From assembly GCF_013761175.1 (NCBI RefSeq), contig NZ_JACDUR010000001.1, forward strand, positions 1,054,001-1,118,000: DNA of 64,000 bases, in the 5' to 3' direction. This document shows positions 9,339 through 17,521 of this stretch, piece after piece. Made by a program: the position numbers and the translations under genes. The notes beneath the pieces were generated by a model. That model saw only the letters and a list, made by a program, of their open reading frames with translations. It made no database searches and had not been told where the DNA came from. The stretch comes from Nonomuraea soli (lineage in GTDB: Bacteria > Actinomycetota > Actinomycetes > Streptosporangiales > Streptosporangiaceae). Position 1 is the stretch's first letter. The number at the start of each line of letters is the position of its first letter.

Positions 9339-9483
9339 ACCATTCCTTTTTCATTGTGTGTACCGACCCTACGACGCGGCGGGTTCGCAAGCGACTTTTG
9401 CCGAACATTCGGACAGAACACTCAGTGTCGGGGTGATGGGTTCGGTTCTTGTCGCGTGGACGTGCCAATCCCGTGACGTGGCG

Positions 9484-9499
9484 TTCCACTTTCCTCCAC
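9484..9499 (-). promoter_or_regulatory. Pair of MraZ-box-like repeats facing moxR
   Basis: On the minus strand GTGGAG (9499-9494) and GTGGAA (9489-9484) are spaced exactly 10 bp apart, the same word and phase as the boxes on the mraZ promoter but pointing to moxR. They lie about 150 bp upstream of the moxR start. No convincing moxR promoter hexamers are seen next to them. Confidence 0.45.
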
Positions 9500-9589
9500 C
9501 GCGTTCGGGATCGCCGCCGCAGAAGGGCTTCCCGCCGTCCTTCCGGCGCTCGGCGACACGCCCAGCACCCTGTCGGGCCCCTCCGTGCC

Positions 9590-9605
9590 CTCCACTTCGC
9601 TCCAC
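9590..9605 (-). promoter_or_regulatory. Second pair of minus-strand MraZ-box-like repeats
   Basis: GTGGAG occurs twice on the minus strand (9605-9600 and 9595-9590) with a 10-bp period. It lies 60 bp from the plus-strand array at the mraZ promoter. Two helical-phase pairs plus a four-box array of the same word in one 416-bp region are unlikely to be chance. Confidence 0.45.
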
Positions 9606-9660
9606 CGCTTTGACCTGCGGAAACGTTGTGTCAAGTGGCGCTGAGCTGGATTGGAATCAG

Positions 9661-9702
9661 TTGACGGTGGAGAGAAGTGGAGTATGGTGGTGCGCAGTGG
9701 AG
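9661..9702 (+). promoter_or_regulatory. mraZ promoter with four 10-bp-phased MraZ boxes
   Basis: TTGACG (9661-9666), 16 bp, TATGGT (9683-9688) forms a sigma-70-type promoter. Over and around its spacer and -10 lie GTGGAG 9667, GTGGAG 9677, GTGGTG 9687 and GTGGAG 9697, all at exactly 10-bp steps. E. coli MraZ binds TGGGN repeats with the same 10-bp period to repress its own operon; I infer the same autoregulation here. The mraZ start lies 53 bp past the last box. Confidence 0.75.
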
Positions 9703-9754
9703 GGCCGGTGCGCCAGCGCACTGACACTTCACAAGGCGTGGGAGGTGGGAGGCG

Positions 9755-10186
9755 ATGTTCCTCGGCACCCACCAACCGCGCCTTGACGACAAGGGACGGC
9801 TGTTCCTGCCGGCTAAGTACCGCGAGGAGCTGGCGGAGGGTCTTGTGATCACCAAGGGCCAGGAGCGATGCCTCTACGTCTTTCCCGTAGAGGAGTTCCA
9901 GCGCATTACCGAGGCTCTCCGCACTGCGCCCGTCACGGCCAAGGCGGTACGCGACTATAGCCGCGTCCTGTTCGCCAGCGCATCCGACGAGACACCCGAC
10001 AAGCAGGGACGCATCACGATCCCGCAGAGCCTGCGCCAGTACGCGGGGCTGGAACGTGACTGCGTGGTCATCGGAGCCAACACCCGGCTCGAGATCTGGG
10101 ACTCGGCGGCCTGGGACACCTACCTCAACGAGCAGGAACAGGCGTTCGCTGATCTGTCCGAGGAGGTGCTGCCAGGGATTCTCTAG
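9755..10186 (+). CDS. mraZ: Transcriptional regulator MraZ
   Basis: 143 residues, two SpoVT/AbrB-like swapped-hairpin repeats: [18 protein letters not shown] at the start and [21 protein letters not shown] near residues 84-104. MraZ forms a ring and represses the dcw operon from phased direct repeats, four of which overlap the promoter just upstream. The start is ATG 9755 preceded by GGAGGTGGGAGG. It is the first gene of the dcw cluster. A 234-bp leader with two hairpins separates it from rsmH. Confidence 0.97.
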   Translation: MFLGTHQPRLDDKGRLFLPAKYREELAEGLVITKGQERCLYVFPVEEFQRITEALRTAPVTAKAVRDYSRVLFASASDETPDKQGRITIPQSLRQYAGLERDCVVIGANTRLEIWDSAAWDTYLNEQEQAFADLSEEVLPGIL

Positions 10187-10193
10187 CAGATGA

Positions 10194-10210
10194 GGCCGCC
10201 TGAGGCGGCC
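10194..10210 (+). terminator. Short GC hairpin after mraZ
   Basis: GGCCGCC TGA GGCGGCC: a perfect 7-bp stem (10194-10200 with 10204-10210) with a 3-base loop, 8 bp after the mraZ stop and without a T-run. It may attenuate read-through into rsmH or stabilise the upstream mRNA end. Confidence 0.4.
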
Positions 10211-10342
10211 GGCCGTCGGTGATGTCGTTCGGCGAGGTCTCCAGCCGCAACCGTGCGCCTTCCAGCTGATGCACCTTCCCCGGTGTCAGGTGGGTCGGCG
10301 CTAGCAGAGGATGCGGATGGGGACCTGGCCGGACGGCACCGG

Positions 10343-10387
10343 GTCGGCGAAAGTACACAAGGTGGGGGTTCCGGGCTGTTCGCCGAC
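10343..10387 (+). ncRNA. Structured rsmH (mraW) leader, candidate mraW RNA motif
   Basis: GTCGGCGA (10343-10350) pairs perfectly with TCGCCGAC (10380-10387), closing a 29-base G-rich internal region (AAGTACACAAGGTGGGGG then TTCCGGGC). It sits 33 bp before the rsmH start. A conserved actinobacterial cis-element called the mraW RNA motif is known from exactly this position, upstream of mraW/rsmH; I identify this as a candidate by position and structure only. It could modulate rsmH translation or read-through from mraZ. Confidence 0.5.
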
Positions 10388-10420
10388 GAATGTGGTCAGC
10401 CGCGAGAGGGGGGTTCGACG

Positions 10421-11377
10421 ATGAGCGAGAGCGTGCACGTTCCCGTGCAGCTGGAGCGCGTGCTGGAGCTGCTGGCTCCCGCGCTCGAGGCGCCCGGCGC
10501 CGTCGTCGTCGACGCCAACCTGGGCCTGGGAGGCCACTCCGAGGCGCTGCTCGCCGCACACCCCGGTCTCCACCTGATCGGCATCGACCGCGACCCTTTC
10601 GCGATCGAGCACTCCACACGCAGGCTCGCGCCGTACGCGGACCGGGTCACGCTCGTGCACGCGGCCTCCGACGACCTGCCGGCCGTGCTGGCCGACGCGG
10701 GCCGTAAGACGATCAACGGCGTCCTGTTCGACCTGGGCGTCTCCTCGCCGCAGCTCGACGAGGCGGGGCGCGGGTTCGCCTATTCCTACGACGCCCCGCT
10801 CGACATGCGCATGGACTCCACTCAGGAGCTCACCGCCGAGGTGGTCGTCAATACCTACTCCGCTCCCGAGCTTGTCCGCATCCTTCGCGATTACGGGGAG
10901 GAACGGTTCGCACAGCGTGTCGCGGGCCTAATCGTGCAAGAAAGGGCCAAGGAGGCCATAACGTCGACTTTGCGGCTGGCGGAGATCGTTCGTGCGGCGA
11001 TTCCCGCGGCCACTCGACGTACCGGGGGCAACCCCGCCAAAAGGACTTTCCAAGCGTTGCGCATCGAGGTCAACGCGGAGCTGAGCGCTCTAGAAGCGGC
11101 GCTCCCCGCCTCCCTCGACGCGCTGGCGCTCGGTGGGAGGGTCGTCGTGCTCTCCTACCACTCCCTCGAGGACCGGCTGGCCAAGCAGGCCCTCGCGGCG
11201 CGAACCAAGGACACCAGCCCGCCCGGGCTCCCGGTGCCGCTTCCGGCGCACCAGCCTCGGTTCCGCCTCCTGACGAGGGGAGCAGAGCTCCCCACGGACG
11301 AAGAGGTGGCCCGCAACCCGCGGGCGGCCTCGGCCCGGATGCGGGCGGCAGAGAGGATCCGACTTGACGAGGACTGA
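10421..11377 (+). CDS. rsmH: 16S rRNA (cytosine1402-N4)-methyltransferase
   Basis: 318 residues, usual length for RsmH/MraW. SAM-binding motif [14 protein letters not shown], acidic [11 protein letters not shown], then [40 protein letters not shown] and [10 protein letters not shown] are all family signatures. The enzyme N4-methylates C1402 in the decoding centre of 16S rRNA. ATG 10421 follows GAGAGGGGGG and fits the family N-terminus ([13 protein letters not shown]); an open frame 56 codons longer upstream is the structured leader, not protein. It overlaps the next gene by 14 bp. Confidence 0.96.
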   Translation: MSESVHVPVQLERVLELLAPALEAPGAVVVDANLGLGGHSEALLAAHPGLHLIGIDRDPFAIEHSTRRLAPYADRVTLVHAASDDLPAVLADAGRKTINGVLFDLGVSSPQLDEAGRGFAYSYDAPLDMRMDSTQELTAEVVVNTYSAPELVRILRDYGEERFAQRVAGLIVQERAKEAITSTLRLAEIVRAAIPAATRRTGGNPAKRTFQALRIEVNAELSALEAALPASLDALALGGRVVVLSYHSLEDRLAKQALAARTKDTSPPGLPVPLPAHQPRFRLLTRGAELPTDEEVARNPRAASARMRAAERIRLDED

Positions 11378-11789
11378 GCAGGAGATCAGACCCCAGCGGG
11401 GCCGCGGTAGCACCATGCCCAGGAGCCGCGCGGCGCGGCCCGCGAGCGGTGCGGTTCCCCGGCCGCGCGTCGCAGCGCAGCCGCGCCGCGTGCCCTCGCA
11501 GGCGCGCCGCCCCGGCAACCCCCGCAAGCAGCGCACGCCGTTCGTGCTGCTCGTCGTCGGACTCATGCTCGGCGGGCTGGTCAGCCTGCTCCTTCTCAAC
11601 ACCGTCCTGGCCCGCGACTCCATCACCGCCACGCAGCTGCAGGAGGAGATCGCCACCGCCAAGCTGCAGAAGGCCTCGCTGGAGCGCGAGGTCTACCAGG
11701 CGCAGCTGCCGGAAGAGGTGGCCAAGCGCGCCGAGGGCCAGGGCATGACGCCCGACGACGGCATCAACTGGCTGGGTAACGGTCGGTGA
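11364..11789 (+). CDS. ftsL: FtsL/DivIC-like septum formation protein
   Basis: 141 residues. A basic, Pro/Arg-rich cytoplasmic head (residues 1-57) is followed by one membrane helix ([19 protein letters not shown], about 58-78) and an extracytoplasmic coiled coil ([20 protein letters not shown]). This layout and its place between rsmH and ftsI match FtsL, which binds FtsQ/DivIC partners at the divisome. Sequence similarity in this family is weak, so the name rests mainly on synteny. Start TTG 11364 is preferred because GAGAGGA lies 7 bases upstream; ATG 11415 is an alternative with no clear ribosome site. It overlaps ftsI by 4 bp (GTGA). Confidence 0.85.
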   Translation: MTRTEQEIRPQRGRGSTMPRSRAARPASGAVPRPRVAAQPRRVPSQARRPGNPRKQRTPFVLLVVGLMLGGLVSLLLLNTVLARDSITATQLQEEIATAKLQKASLEREVYQAQLPEEVAKRAEGQGMTPDDGINWLGNGR

Positions 11790-14326
11790 GAGACTCCGGC
11801 GGCCGGGGCCAGGGCCCCGGCCGCAGCTCAGGCGGCGCCGGCTCTCCGGGAGGGTCAGGCGCCGTTCGACGTGGCCCGGGCGGCCCGGGCCGGTCTGGGC
11901 GCCCCGGCGCGTCCGGGGGAGCAGCCCGCTCCGAGGGGGCGGGCCGCCCGGGTCCCGAGGAACCGCCGCGCCGCCGGCCCACGCCGTCGGACCCGATCGA
12001 CCTGCCGCGCTTCGAGCCGCCCCGCAGCCGCGACCGCCGCAACCCGGCCGACCGCCGCCCCGCCGACGAGACCGACTCCGCCCGCCGCGGCCGCCCCGAC
12101 GACACCGACCCCGTACGGCGCAGCCGACCGGGTCGTGAGGACGACGTGGACGGGGTTCGACGCGGCAGGTCGGGCCGTGAGGATGACGCGGACGGGGTTC
12201 GACGCAGCAGGCCGGGTCGTGAGGACGACATGGACGGGGTCCGGCGAGGCAGGCCGGGCCGTGACGACGACGCCGCCGACGGTGCGCGCCGGGGCCGGTT
12301 CGACGACGAGACCGACGAGTTCCCGCCATCGCGGGGCGGCCGCAGCCGATCCACCGACGACGGCCGCAGCCGCTCTACCGACGACGGGCGCAACCGCTCC
12401 GCCGACGGCCGGGGCCGTACGGGCGAGTCCCGGCAGGCGCGTGAGTCGGCCAGGCGCGGACCGGCCGGGCGAAGCGGCGAGAGCAACGCGCCCGGCCTGG
12501 GCGTGCCGCGCCCCCGTGGCGCCACCCCGCAGCGCGAGGGTGTGAGGCGACCGGGCCCGCCCGGACGCAAGCCGCCGCCCCCGAGGCCTCCGCAGCCGCC
12601 GCGCCCGCCGATGGTCGTGCGCCTGGGCAACCCGCGCAGGCGCATCAAGATCGGCGTCATCGCCATGGCCTTCATCCTGTCGATCTTCGCGGGCCGCCTG
12701 ATCCAGATGCAGGGCCTCGACTCCAAGGTCTACGAGGCCGCCGGCGCCGCCAACCGCGTGCGCACCGAGGACATCCCCGCCAAGCGCGGCACGATCGCCG
12801 ACGTCAACGGCAACCCGCTGGCACTGACCGTGGAGGCGCGCGAGATCTCCCTCGACCCCTCCAAGATCGTCCCGGCCAAGCGGCCCGACGTGGCGCGCAA
12901 GCTCGCCGCGGCCCTCGGCGTGCCCGAGGCCGACATCCTGGCCAAGCTGGCCAAGACCAGCACGCGTTACCAGCGCATCGCCAAGGACGTCGAGCCGCTG
13001 GTGGCCGACGCGGTGCTCAAGCTCGACCTGCCGACCGTCTCGGCCAAGAAGCACTACAAGCGCATGTACCCCGCCAAGGACCTGGCCGGAAGCGTCATCG
13101 GCTTCGTCGGCGCCGACGGCGCGGGCCTGTCGGGCCTGGAGGCGGCGAAGAACACCCTGCTCGCCGGCCAGGACGGCACCCAGCGCGTGGAGATCGGCCG
13201 CGACGGCCAGCGCATCCCGATGACCAGCAGCCAGCGCAAGCCCTCGGTCGACGGCCGCGACATCCGCCTGACCATCGACCGCGACATCCAGTGGGCCGCG
13301 CAGAAGGCCATCGCCGAGCAGGTCGCCGCCACCAAGGCCGACAGCGGCACGGTCATCGTGATGTCGGTCAAGGACGCCCACGTGCTGGCCATGGCCAACG
13401 CGCCCGAGGTCGACCTGAGCAACTGGGGCAGGGCGCCGAGCTCGCTCTTCGTCAACCGCGCCGCCGCGGAGGTCTTCGAGCCGGGCAGCACCAACAAGGT
13501 CATCACGGCCGCGGCGGCGCTGGAGAGCGGCGTCCTGCGGCCCGACACGACCCTGACGGTCGCCGACAAGATCAAGTGCTTCGACAAGGTGCTGCGCGAC
13601 TCCCACCCGCACCCCACCGAGAAGATGACCTTCCAGAAGGCGATGTCGCAGTCCAGCAACACCGCCGTCGTCCAGGCCGCCCGCAGGATCGGCAACGAGC
13701 GCCTGCACGCCATGCTGAAGGCCTTCGGCTTCGGCAGCAGGCCGGGCGGCGGCATCCCGGGCGAGGAGGCGGGCATCCTGCCCGACCACCAGAAGTGGTC
13801 GGGCAGCCAGAGCTGCACGATCGCCTACGGCCAGGGCGTGTCGGTCACGGCGCTGCAGATGGCCAGCGTCTACCAGACCATCGCCAACGGCGGCGTGCGC
13901 ATCGAGCCTCAGCTGATCGCCGGGCAGACCGACGAGTCGGGCGTGTTCGTCCCGGCCGTTCCCGGCCGGCAGACCAGGGTGGTCAGCGACGCGACGGCCA
14001 AACAGCTCACCGGCATGCTCGAAGGCGCCGTCGGGGCCGACGGCACCGGCCAGGCCGCGGCCATCCCGGGCTATCGGGTGGCGGGCAAGACCGGCACCGC
14101 CAACCGCTACGACGCCGCCATCGGCGACTACAAGGGCTACACCGCCTCGTTCGTCGGCTTCAGCCCGGCCGACGCTCCGCAGCTGGTGGTCCTGTCGGTG
14201 CTGCAGAACCCCACGGTGGGCCACTTCGGCGGGCAGATCGCCGCGCCGGTCTTCAAGGACGTCATGACCTTCGCGATCAAGAGCAAGAAGATTCCACCCT
14301 CCGGCGCGACACGCGCCGCAGGATGA
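11786..14326 (+). CDS. ftsI: Septal transpeptidase FtsI (class B PBP3) with long disordered head
   Basis: 846 residues. The first 285 or so are a cytoplasmic, disordered region rich in Arg, Pro, Gly and Asp, holding four 14-residue repeats. A membrane helix follows (about 288-310, IGVIAMAFILSIFAG), then the PBP dimerisation domain and a transpeptidase domain with all three active-site motifs: STNK (Ser568, Lys571), SSN (Ser623-Asn625) and KTGT (Lys768). It cross-links septal peptidoglycan made by FtsW, encoded six genes downstream. No PASTA domains. The head is much longer than the short cytoplasmic tail usual for FtsI. GTG 11786 overlaps the ftsL stop (GTGA). Confidence 0.96.
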   Translation: MRDSGGRGQGPGRSSGGAGSPGGSGAVRRGPGGPGRSGRPGASGGAARSEGAGRPGPEEPPRRRPTPSDPIDLPRFEPPRSRDRRNPADRRPADETDSARRGRPDDTDPVRRSRPGREDDVDGVRRGRSGREDDADGVRRSRPGREDDMDGVRRGRPGRDDDAADGARRGRFDDETDEFPPSRGGRSRSTDDGRSRSTDDGRNRSADGRGRTGESRQARESARRGPAGRSGESNAPGLGVPRPRGATPQREGVRRPGPPGRKPPPPRPPQPPRPPMVVRLGNPRRRIKIGVIAMAFILSIFAGRLIQMQGLDSKVYEAAGAANRVRTEDIPAKRGTIADVNGNPLALTVEAREISLDPSKIVPAKRPDVARKLAAALGVPEADILAKLAKTSTRYQRIAKDVEPLVADAVLKLDLPTVSAKKHYKRMYPAKDLAGSVIGFVGADGAGLSGLEAAKNTLLAGQDGTQRVEIGRDGQRIPMTSSQRKPSVDGRDIRLTIDRDIQWAAQKAIAEQVAATKADSGTVIVMSVKDAHVLAMANAPEVDLSNWGRAPSSLFVNRAAAEVFEPGSTNKVITAAAALESGVLRPDTTLTVADKIKCFDKVLRDSHPHPTEKMTFQKAMSQSSNTAVVQAARRIGNERLHAMLKAFGFGSRPGGGIPGEEAGILPDHQKWSGSQSCTIAYGQGVSVTALQMASVYQTIANGGVRIEPQLIAGQTDESGVFVPAVPGRQTRVVSDATAKQLTGMLEGAVGADGTGQAAAIPGYRVAGKTGTANRYDAAIGDYKGYTASFVGFSPADAPQLVVLSVLQNPTVGHFGGQIAAPVFKDVMTFAIKSKKIPPSGATRAAG
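12131..12298 (+). repeat. 42-bp coding tandem repeats in ftsI
   Basis: Four copies of a 42-bp unit begin at 12131, 12173, 12215 and 12257 with an exact 42-bp period. Each encodes about GREDDVDGVRRGRS (14 residues), alternating an acidic and an arginine-rich half. The copies are still close at the DNA level, suggesting recent expansion. Confidence 0.85.
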
Positions 14327-14348
14327 GCGGGGAAGGTACGCTCTCGCC

Positions 14349-16082
14349 GTGCTCTCCCCGTCCAACACCGACCGCGCCGGGTCCGCCAGAGACGCCAAGG
14401 CCGCCAGAGCGGCGGCCGAGGCGGGCTCGGGCGTGCCCGCTCACCACGCCGACGACGTCGTGTCCGGTCCCACCTCCGCGCCCGCCGGCGACCGGCCCAT
14501 GGGCCCCGCCTCCGCGTCCGTCGGCGACCGGCCCATGGGCCCTGCCTCCGCGTCCGTCGCCGACCGGCCCATGCGCCCCGCCGACAGCCCGCCGCGCCCG
14601 CTGAGCGGGCTGGCGACCATGCTCGACGCCGACACCTCCCGCTCGCCGCACGCCGCCATCACCGGGGTCTCCATCGACTCGCGCAAGGTACGGCGCGGCG
14701 ACCTCTACGTGGCGCTGCCCGGCAACGTGGCGCACGGCGCCGCCTTCTCCGCCGAGGCGATGTCCCACGGCGCCGCCGCCATCCTGACCGACCCGGCCGG
14801 CCACGACGACGCCGCCCGCACCGGCCTGCCCGTCCTGATCGTGCCCGACCCGCGCGGCGTGCTCGGCCAGATCGCCTCGTGGGTGTACGGCCAGCCGGCC
14901 CACGAGATCGCCGTCATCGGCGTCACCGGCACCAGCGGCAAGAGCACCTCCACCTTCATGCTGGAGGCGGGACTGCGCGCGGCCGGTCACACCACGGGCC
15001 TGATCGGCGGGGTCGAGATCCACGCGGGCGACCTGGAGTTCGCGCCCCGCCTGACCACGCCCGAGGCCTCCGAGCTGCACGGCCTGTTCGCCCTCATGCG
15101 CGAGCGCGGGGTCAGCGCGGCCACGATGGAGGTCTCCAGCCACGCGCTCGCGCTCGGCAGGGTCGACGGCCTGTTCTACGACGTGGCCCTGTTCACCAAC
15201 CTGTCGCAGGACCACCTCGACTTCCACAAGGACCTCGACGACTACTTCCTGACCAAGGCCAGGCTCTTCCAGCCGGAGTTCAGCCGCGTCGGGGTGACCA
15301 ACCTCGACGACGCCCACGGCCGCGAGCTGCTGCGGGTCGCCAAGGTGCCGATGACCACGTTCTCGCCGTCGGGCTCGGACGAGGCCGACTGGCGGGCCGT
15401 CGACGTCCGGCTCGGCGCCGACGGCAGCACCTTCCGCGTGCTCGGCCCCGGCGGCATCGAGGCCGACGTCGAGGTGGCACTGCCCGGCCCGTTCAACGTC
15501 GCCAACGCGCTGGGCGCGATCGTGGCCCTGGTCGAGGCCGGGGTGTCGCTGCAGGCGGCTGTCACCGGCGTCGGCGGCATGCGGGGGGTGCCCGGCCGCA
15601 TGGAGCGCGTCACCGAGCCCGGCCACCCGTTCCAGGCGATCGTCGACTACTCCCACAAGCCGGGCGCGGTCGAGTCGGTGCTGGGCGCGCTGCGCGAGGT
15701 CACCACCGCCCGCCTGACCGTGGTGCTCGGCTGCGGGGGAGACCGCGACAGCGGCAAGCGCCCGCTGATGGGCGAGGCCGCCGCCCGCCTGGCCGATGTG
15801 GCGATTTTCACCAGCGACAACCCCCGCTCGGAGGACCCGCTGGCCATCCTTGTTGCCATGATGGACGGAGCACTGCGCGTGCCGAGCGCCGAGCGAGCCC
15901 ACGTGATCGTGGAGCCGGACCGGCGCGCGGCCATCGGCCTGGCGATCGCCGGAGCCCGGCAGGGCGACGTCGTCGTCGTGGCGGGCAAGGGGCACGAACA
16001 GGGCCAGTACATCGCCGGCGAGGTGATCCCGTTCGACGACCGCGAGGTCGTCGCCGAAGCACTCAGGAAGGTAGTTCCATGA
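14349..16082 (+). CDS. murE: UDP-MurNAc-L-Ala-D-Glu:meso-diaminopimelate ligase MurE
   Basis: 577 residues. The ATP loop GVTGTSGKST (Lys198) and the DNPRSEDP motif (490-497) are intact; DNPR is diagnostic for adding meso-diaminopimelate rather than lysine. It makes the UDP-MurNAc-tripeptide. Residues 1-75 or so form an unusual disordered extension with three GDRPMGPASASV-like repeats; the conserved domain begins at RPLSGLATML. GTG 14349 is the first start after ftsI (22 bp gap) and has GGGGAAGG about 12 bases upstream; ATG 14571 would remove the extension but lacks a ribosome site. It overlaps murF by 4 bp. Confidence 0.95.
   Translation: MLSPSNTDRAGSARDAKAARAAAEAGSGVPAHHADDVVSGPTSAPAGDRPMGPASASVGDRPMGPASASVADRPMRPADSPPRPLSGLATMLDADTSRSPHAAITGVSIDSRKVRRGDLYVALPGNVAHGAAFSAEAMSHGAAAILTDPAGHDDAARTGLPVLIVPDPRGVLGQIASWVYGQPAHEIAVIGVTGTSGKSTSTFMLEAGLRAAGHTTGLIGGVEIHAGDLEFAPRLTTPEASELHGLFALMRERGVSAATMEVSSHALALGRVDGLFYDVALFTNLSQDHLDFHKDLDDYFLTKARLFQPEFSRVGVTNLDDAHGRELLRVAKVPMTTFSPSGSDEADWRAVDVRLGADGSTFRVLGPGGIEADVEVALPGPFNVANALGAIVALVEAGVSLQAAVTGVGGMRGVPGRMERVTEPGHPFQAIVDYSHKPGAVESVLGALREVTTARLTVVLGCGGDRDSGKRPLMGEAAARLADVAIFTSDNPRSEDPLAILVAMMDGALRVPSAERAHVIVEPDRRAAIGLAIAGARQGDVVVVAGKGHEQGQYIAGEVIPFDDREVVAEALRKVVP
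14487..14577 (+). repeat. 36-bp coding repeats in murE
   Basis: Two full and one partial copy of a 36-bp unit encode GDRPMGPASASV, GDRPMGPASASV and ADRPMRPADS (residues 47-80). They lie within the N-terminal extension, outside the catalytic fold. Confidence 0.8.
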
Positions 16083-17521
16083 TCCCGATGCCGCTGGCGC
16101 GGATCGCCGAGATCACCTCCGGCGCTCTGTCGGGGACAGCGGACCCCCGGGCCGTCGTGCGCGGCCCGGTCGTCACCGACTCCCGTGCCGTCGAGCCGGG
16201 ATCGTTGTTCGTGGCCATCCGCGGCGAGCGGGTCGACGGCCACGACTTCGCGGCCGAGGCCGTGCGCTCCGGCGCGGTGGCCGTCCTGGCCGCCCGGCCC
16301 GTCGAGGCTCCCTCGATCATCGTGCCCGATCCCGTGACCGCGCTGGCCGACCTGGCCTCGGTGGTCGCCTCCTCGCTGCCCGCCGCCACCGTCGTCGGGG
16401 TGACCGGGTCGGCGGGCAAGACCACCACCAAGGACCTCATCGGCCGGCTGACCGAGCTCGCGGGCCCGACCATCGCGCCGGTCGGCAGCTACAACAACGA
16501 GATCGGCCACCCGCTCACGGTGCTGCGCGCCGACGCCGACACCCGCTACCTGGTGCTGGAGCTGAGCGCCCGCAACACCGGGCACATCGCCTTCCTGGCC
16601 CGCATCGCCCCGCCGTCCATCGGCGTGGTGCTCAACGTCGGCACCGCCCACCTGGGCGTCTTCGGCGGCAAGGAGGCCATCGCCAAGGCCAAGGGCGAGC
16701 TCGTCGAGGCACTGCCGTCGGGCGGCGTAGCGGTGCTGAACCACGACGACCCGCTCGTGCGCGAGATGGCCTCGCGCACCTCCGCCCGGGTCACCTGGTT
16801 CGGCGAGTCGCCCGACGCCCACGTGCGCGCCGTCGACATCGTGCTCGACCCCTCGGGCCGCGCCGCCTTCACCCTGGTGACGCCCTCCGGCTCGGCGCCC
16901 GTCTCGCTGAGCCTGTACGGCAGGCACTCGGTCTCCAACGTGCTCGCCGCCGCCGCGGTCGGATGGGAGCTCGGGCTGCCCGTGGCGACCATCGCCCGCG
17001 AGCTGTCGGCCGCCGAGCCGCGCAGCAGGTGGCGCATGGAGGTCACCGAGCGGCCCGACGGTGTCACGGTCGTCAACGACGCCTACAACGCCAACCCCGA
17101 CTCGATGCGCGCGGCCTTCTCCGCCCTGGAGTCGCTCGGGCGCGGACGGCGCCGCTTCGCGGTCATCGCCGCGCTGCGCGAGCTGGGCGACGACAGCCCC
17201 GCGCTGAACGAGGAGCTCGGCCGCCTGGCCGGGGGCAGCGGCCTGACCGGCCTGGTGGTGGCCGGGCCCGACGCCGAGCCGGTCCTCCAGGGCGCCCTGT
17301 CGGCGGCCGCGTCGACGACGGCGCAGGCTCCCACTCTCGCGCCCGCCGCGCTCCCCGACTACGCCCCCAGGGTCGAGGTCGTCCACGTCCCCGACGCCCA
17401 GGCCGCCGCCACCCAGCTGACCGCCTGGCTCAAGCCCGGCGACGTGGTCCTGGTGAAGGGCCCCAGGGCGATGGGACTCGAACGCACGGCCGCGCTCCTG
17501 CTCGGGGGTGCCGGCCAGTGA
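16079..17521 (+). CDS. murF: UDP-MurNAc-tripeptide:D-Ala-D-Ala ligase MurF
   Basis: 480 residues. Mur-ligase fold with ATP loop GVTGSAGKTTTKDLI, the middle-domain signatures SYNNEIGHPLTVL and LELSARNTGHI, and the C-terminal VVNDAYNANPDSM. It adds D-Ala-D-Ala to complete the cytoplasmic UDP-MurNAc-pentapeptide. ATG 16079 overlaps the murE stop (ATGA) and the stop overlaps the mraY GTG (GTGA), so the three are translationally coupled. Near residues 400-425 there is an Ala/Pro-rich insert before the last strand. Confidence 0.97.
   Translation: MIPMPLARIAEITSGALSGTADPRAVVRGPVVTDSRAVEPGSLFVAIRGERVDGHDFAAEAVRSGAVAVLAARPVEAPSIIVPDPVTALADLASVVASSLPAATVVGVTGSAGKTTTKDLIGRLTELAGPTIAPVGSYNNEIGHPLTVLRADADTRYLVLELSARNTGHIAFLARIAPPSIGVVLNVGTAHLGVFGGKEAIAKAKGELVEALPSGGVAVLNHDDPLVREMASRTSARVTWFGESPDAHVRAVDIVLDPSGRAAFTLVTPSGSAPVSLSLYGRHSVSNVLAAAAVGWELGLPVATIARELSAAEPRSRWRMEVTERPDGVTVVNDAYNANPDSMRAAFSALESLGRGRRRFAVIAALRELGDDSPALNEELGRLAGGSGLTGLVVAGPDAEPVLQGALSAAASTTAQAPTLAPAALPDYAPRVEVVHVPDAQAAATQLTAWLKPGDVVLVKGPRAMGLERTAALLLGGAGQ

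Noticed and set aside
8259..9476. A 405-codon plus-strand frame opposite moxR
   Set aside because: It is antisense to an intact MoxR ATPase with Walker motifs and shows no domain of its own.
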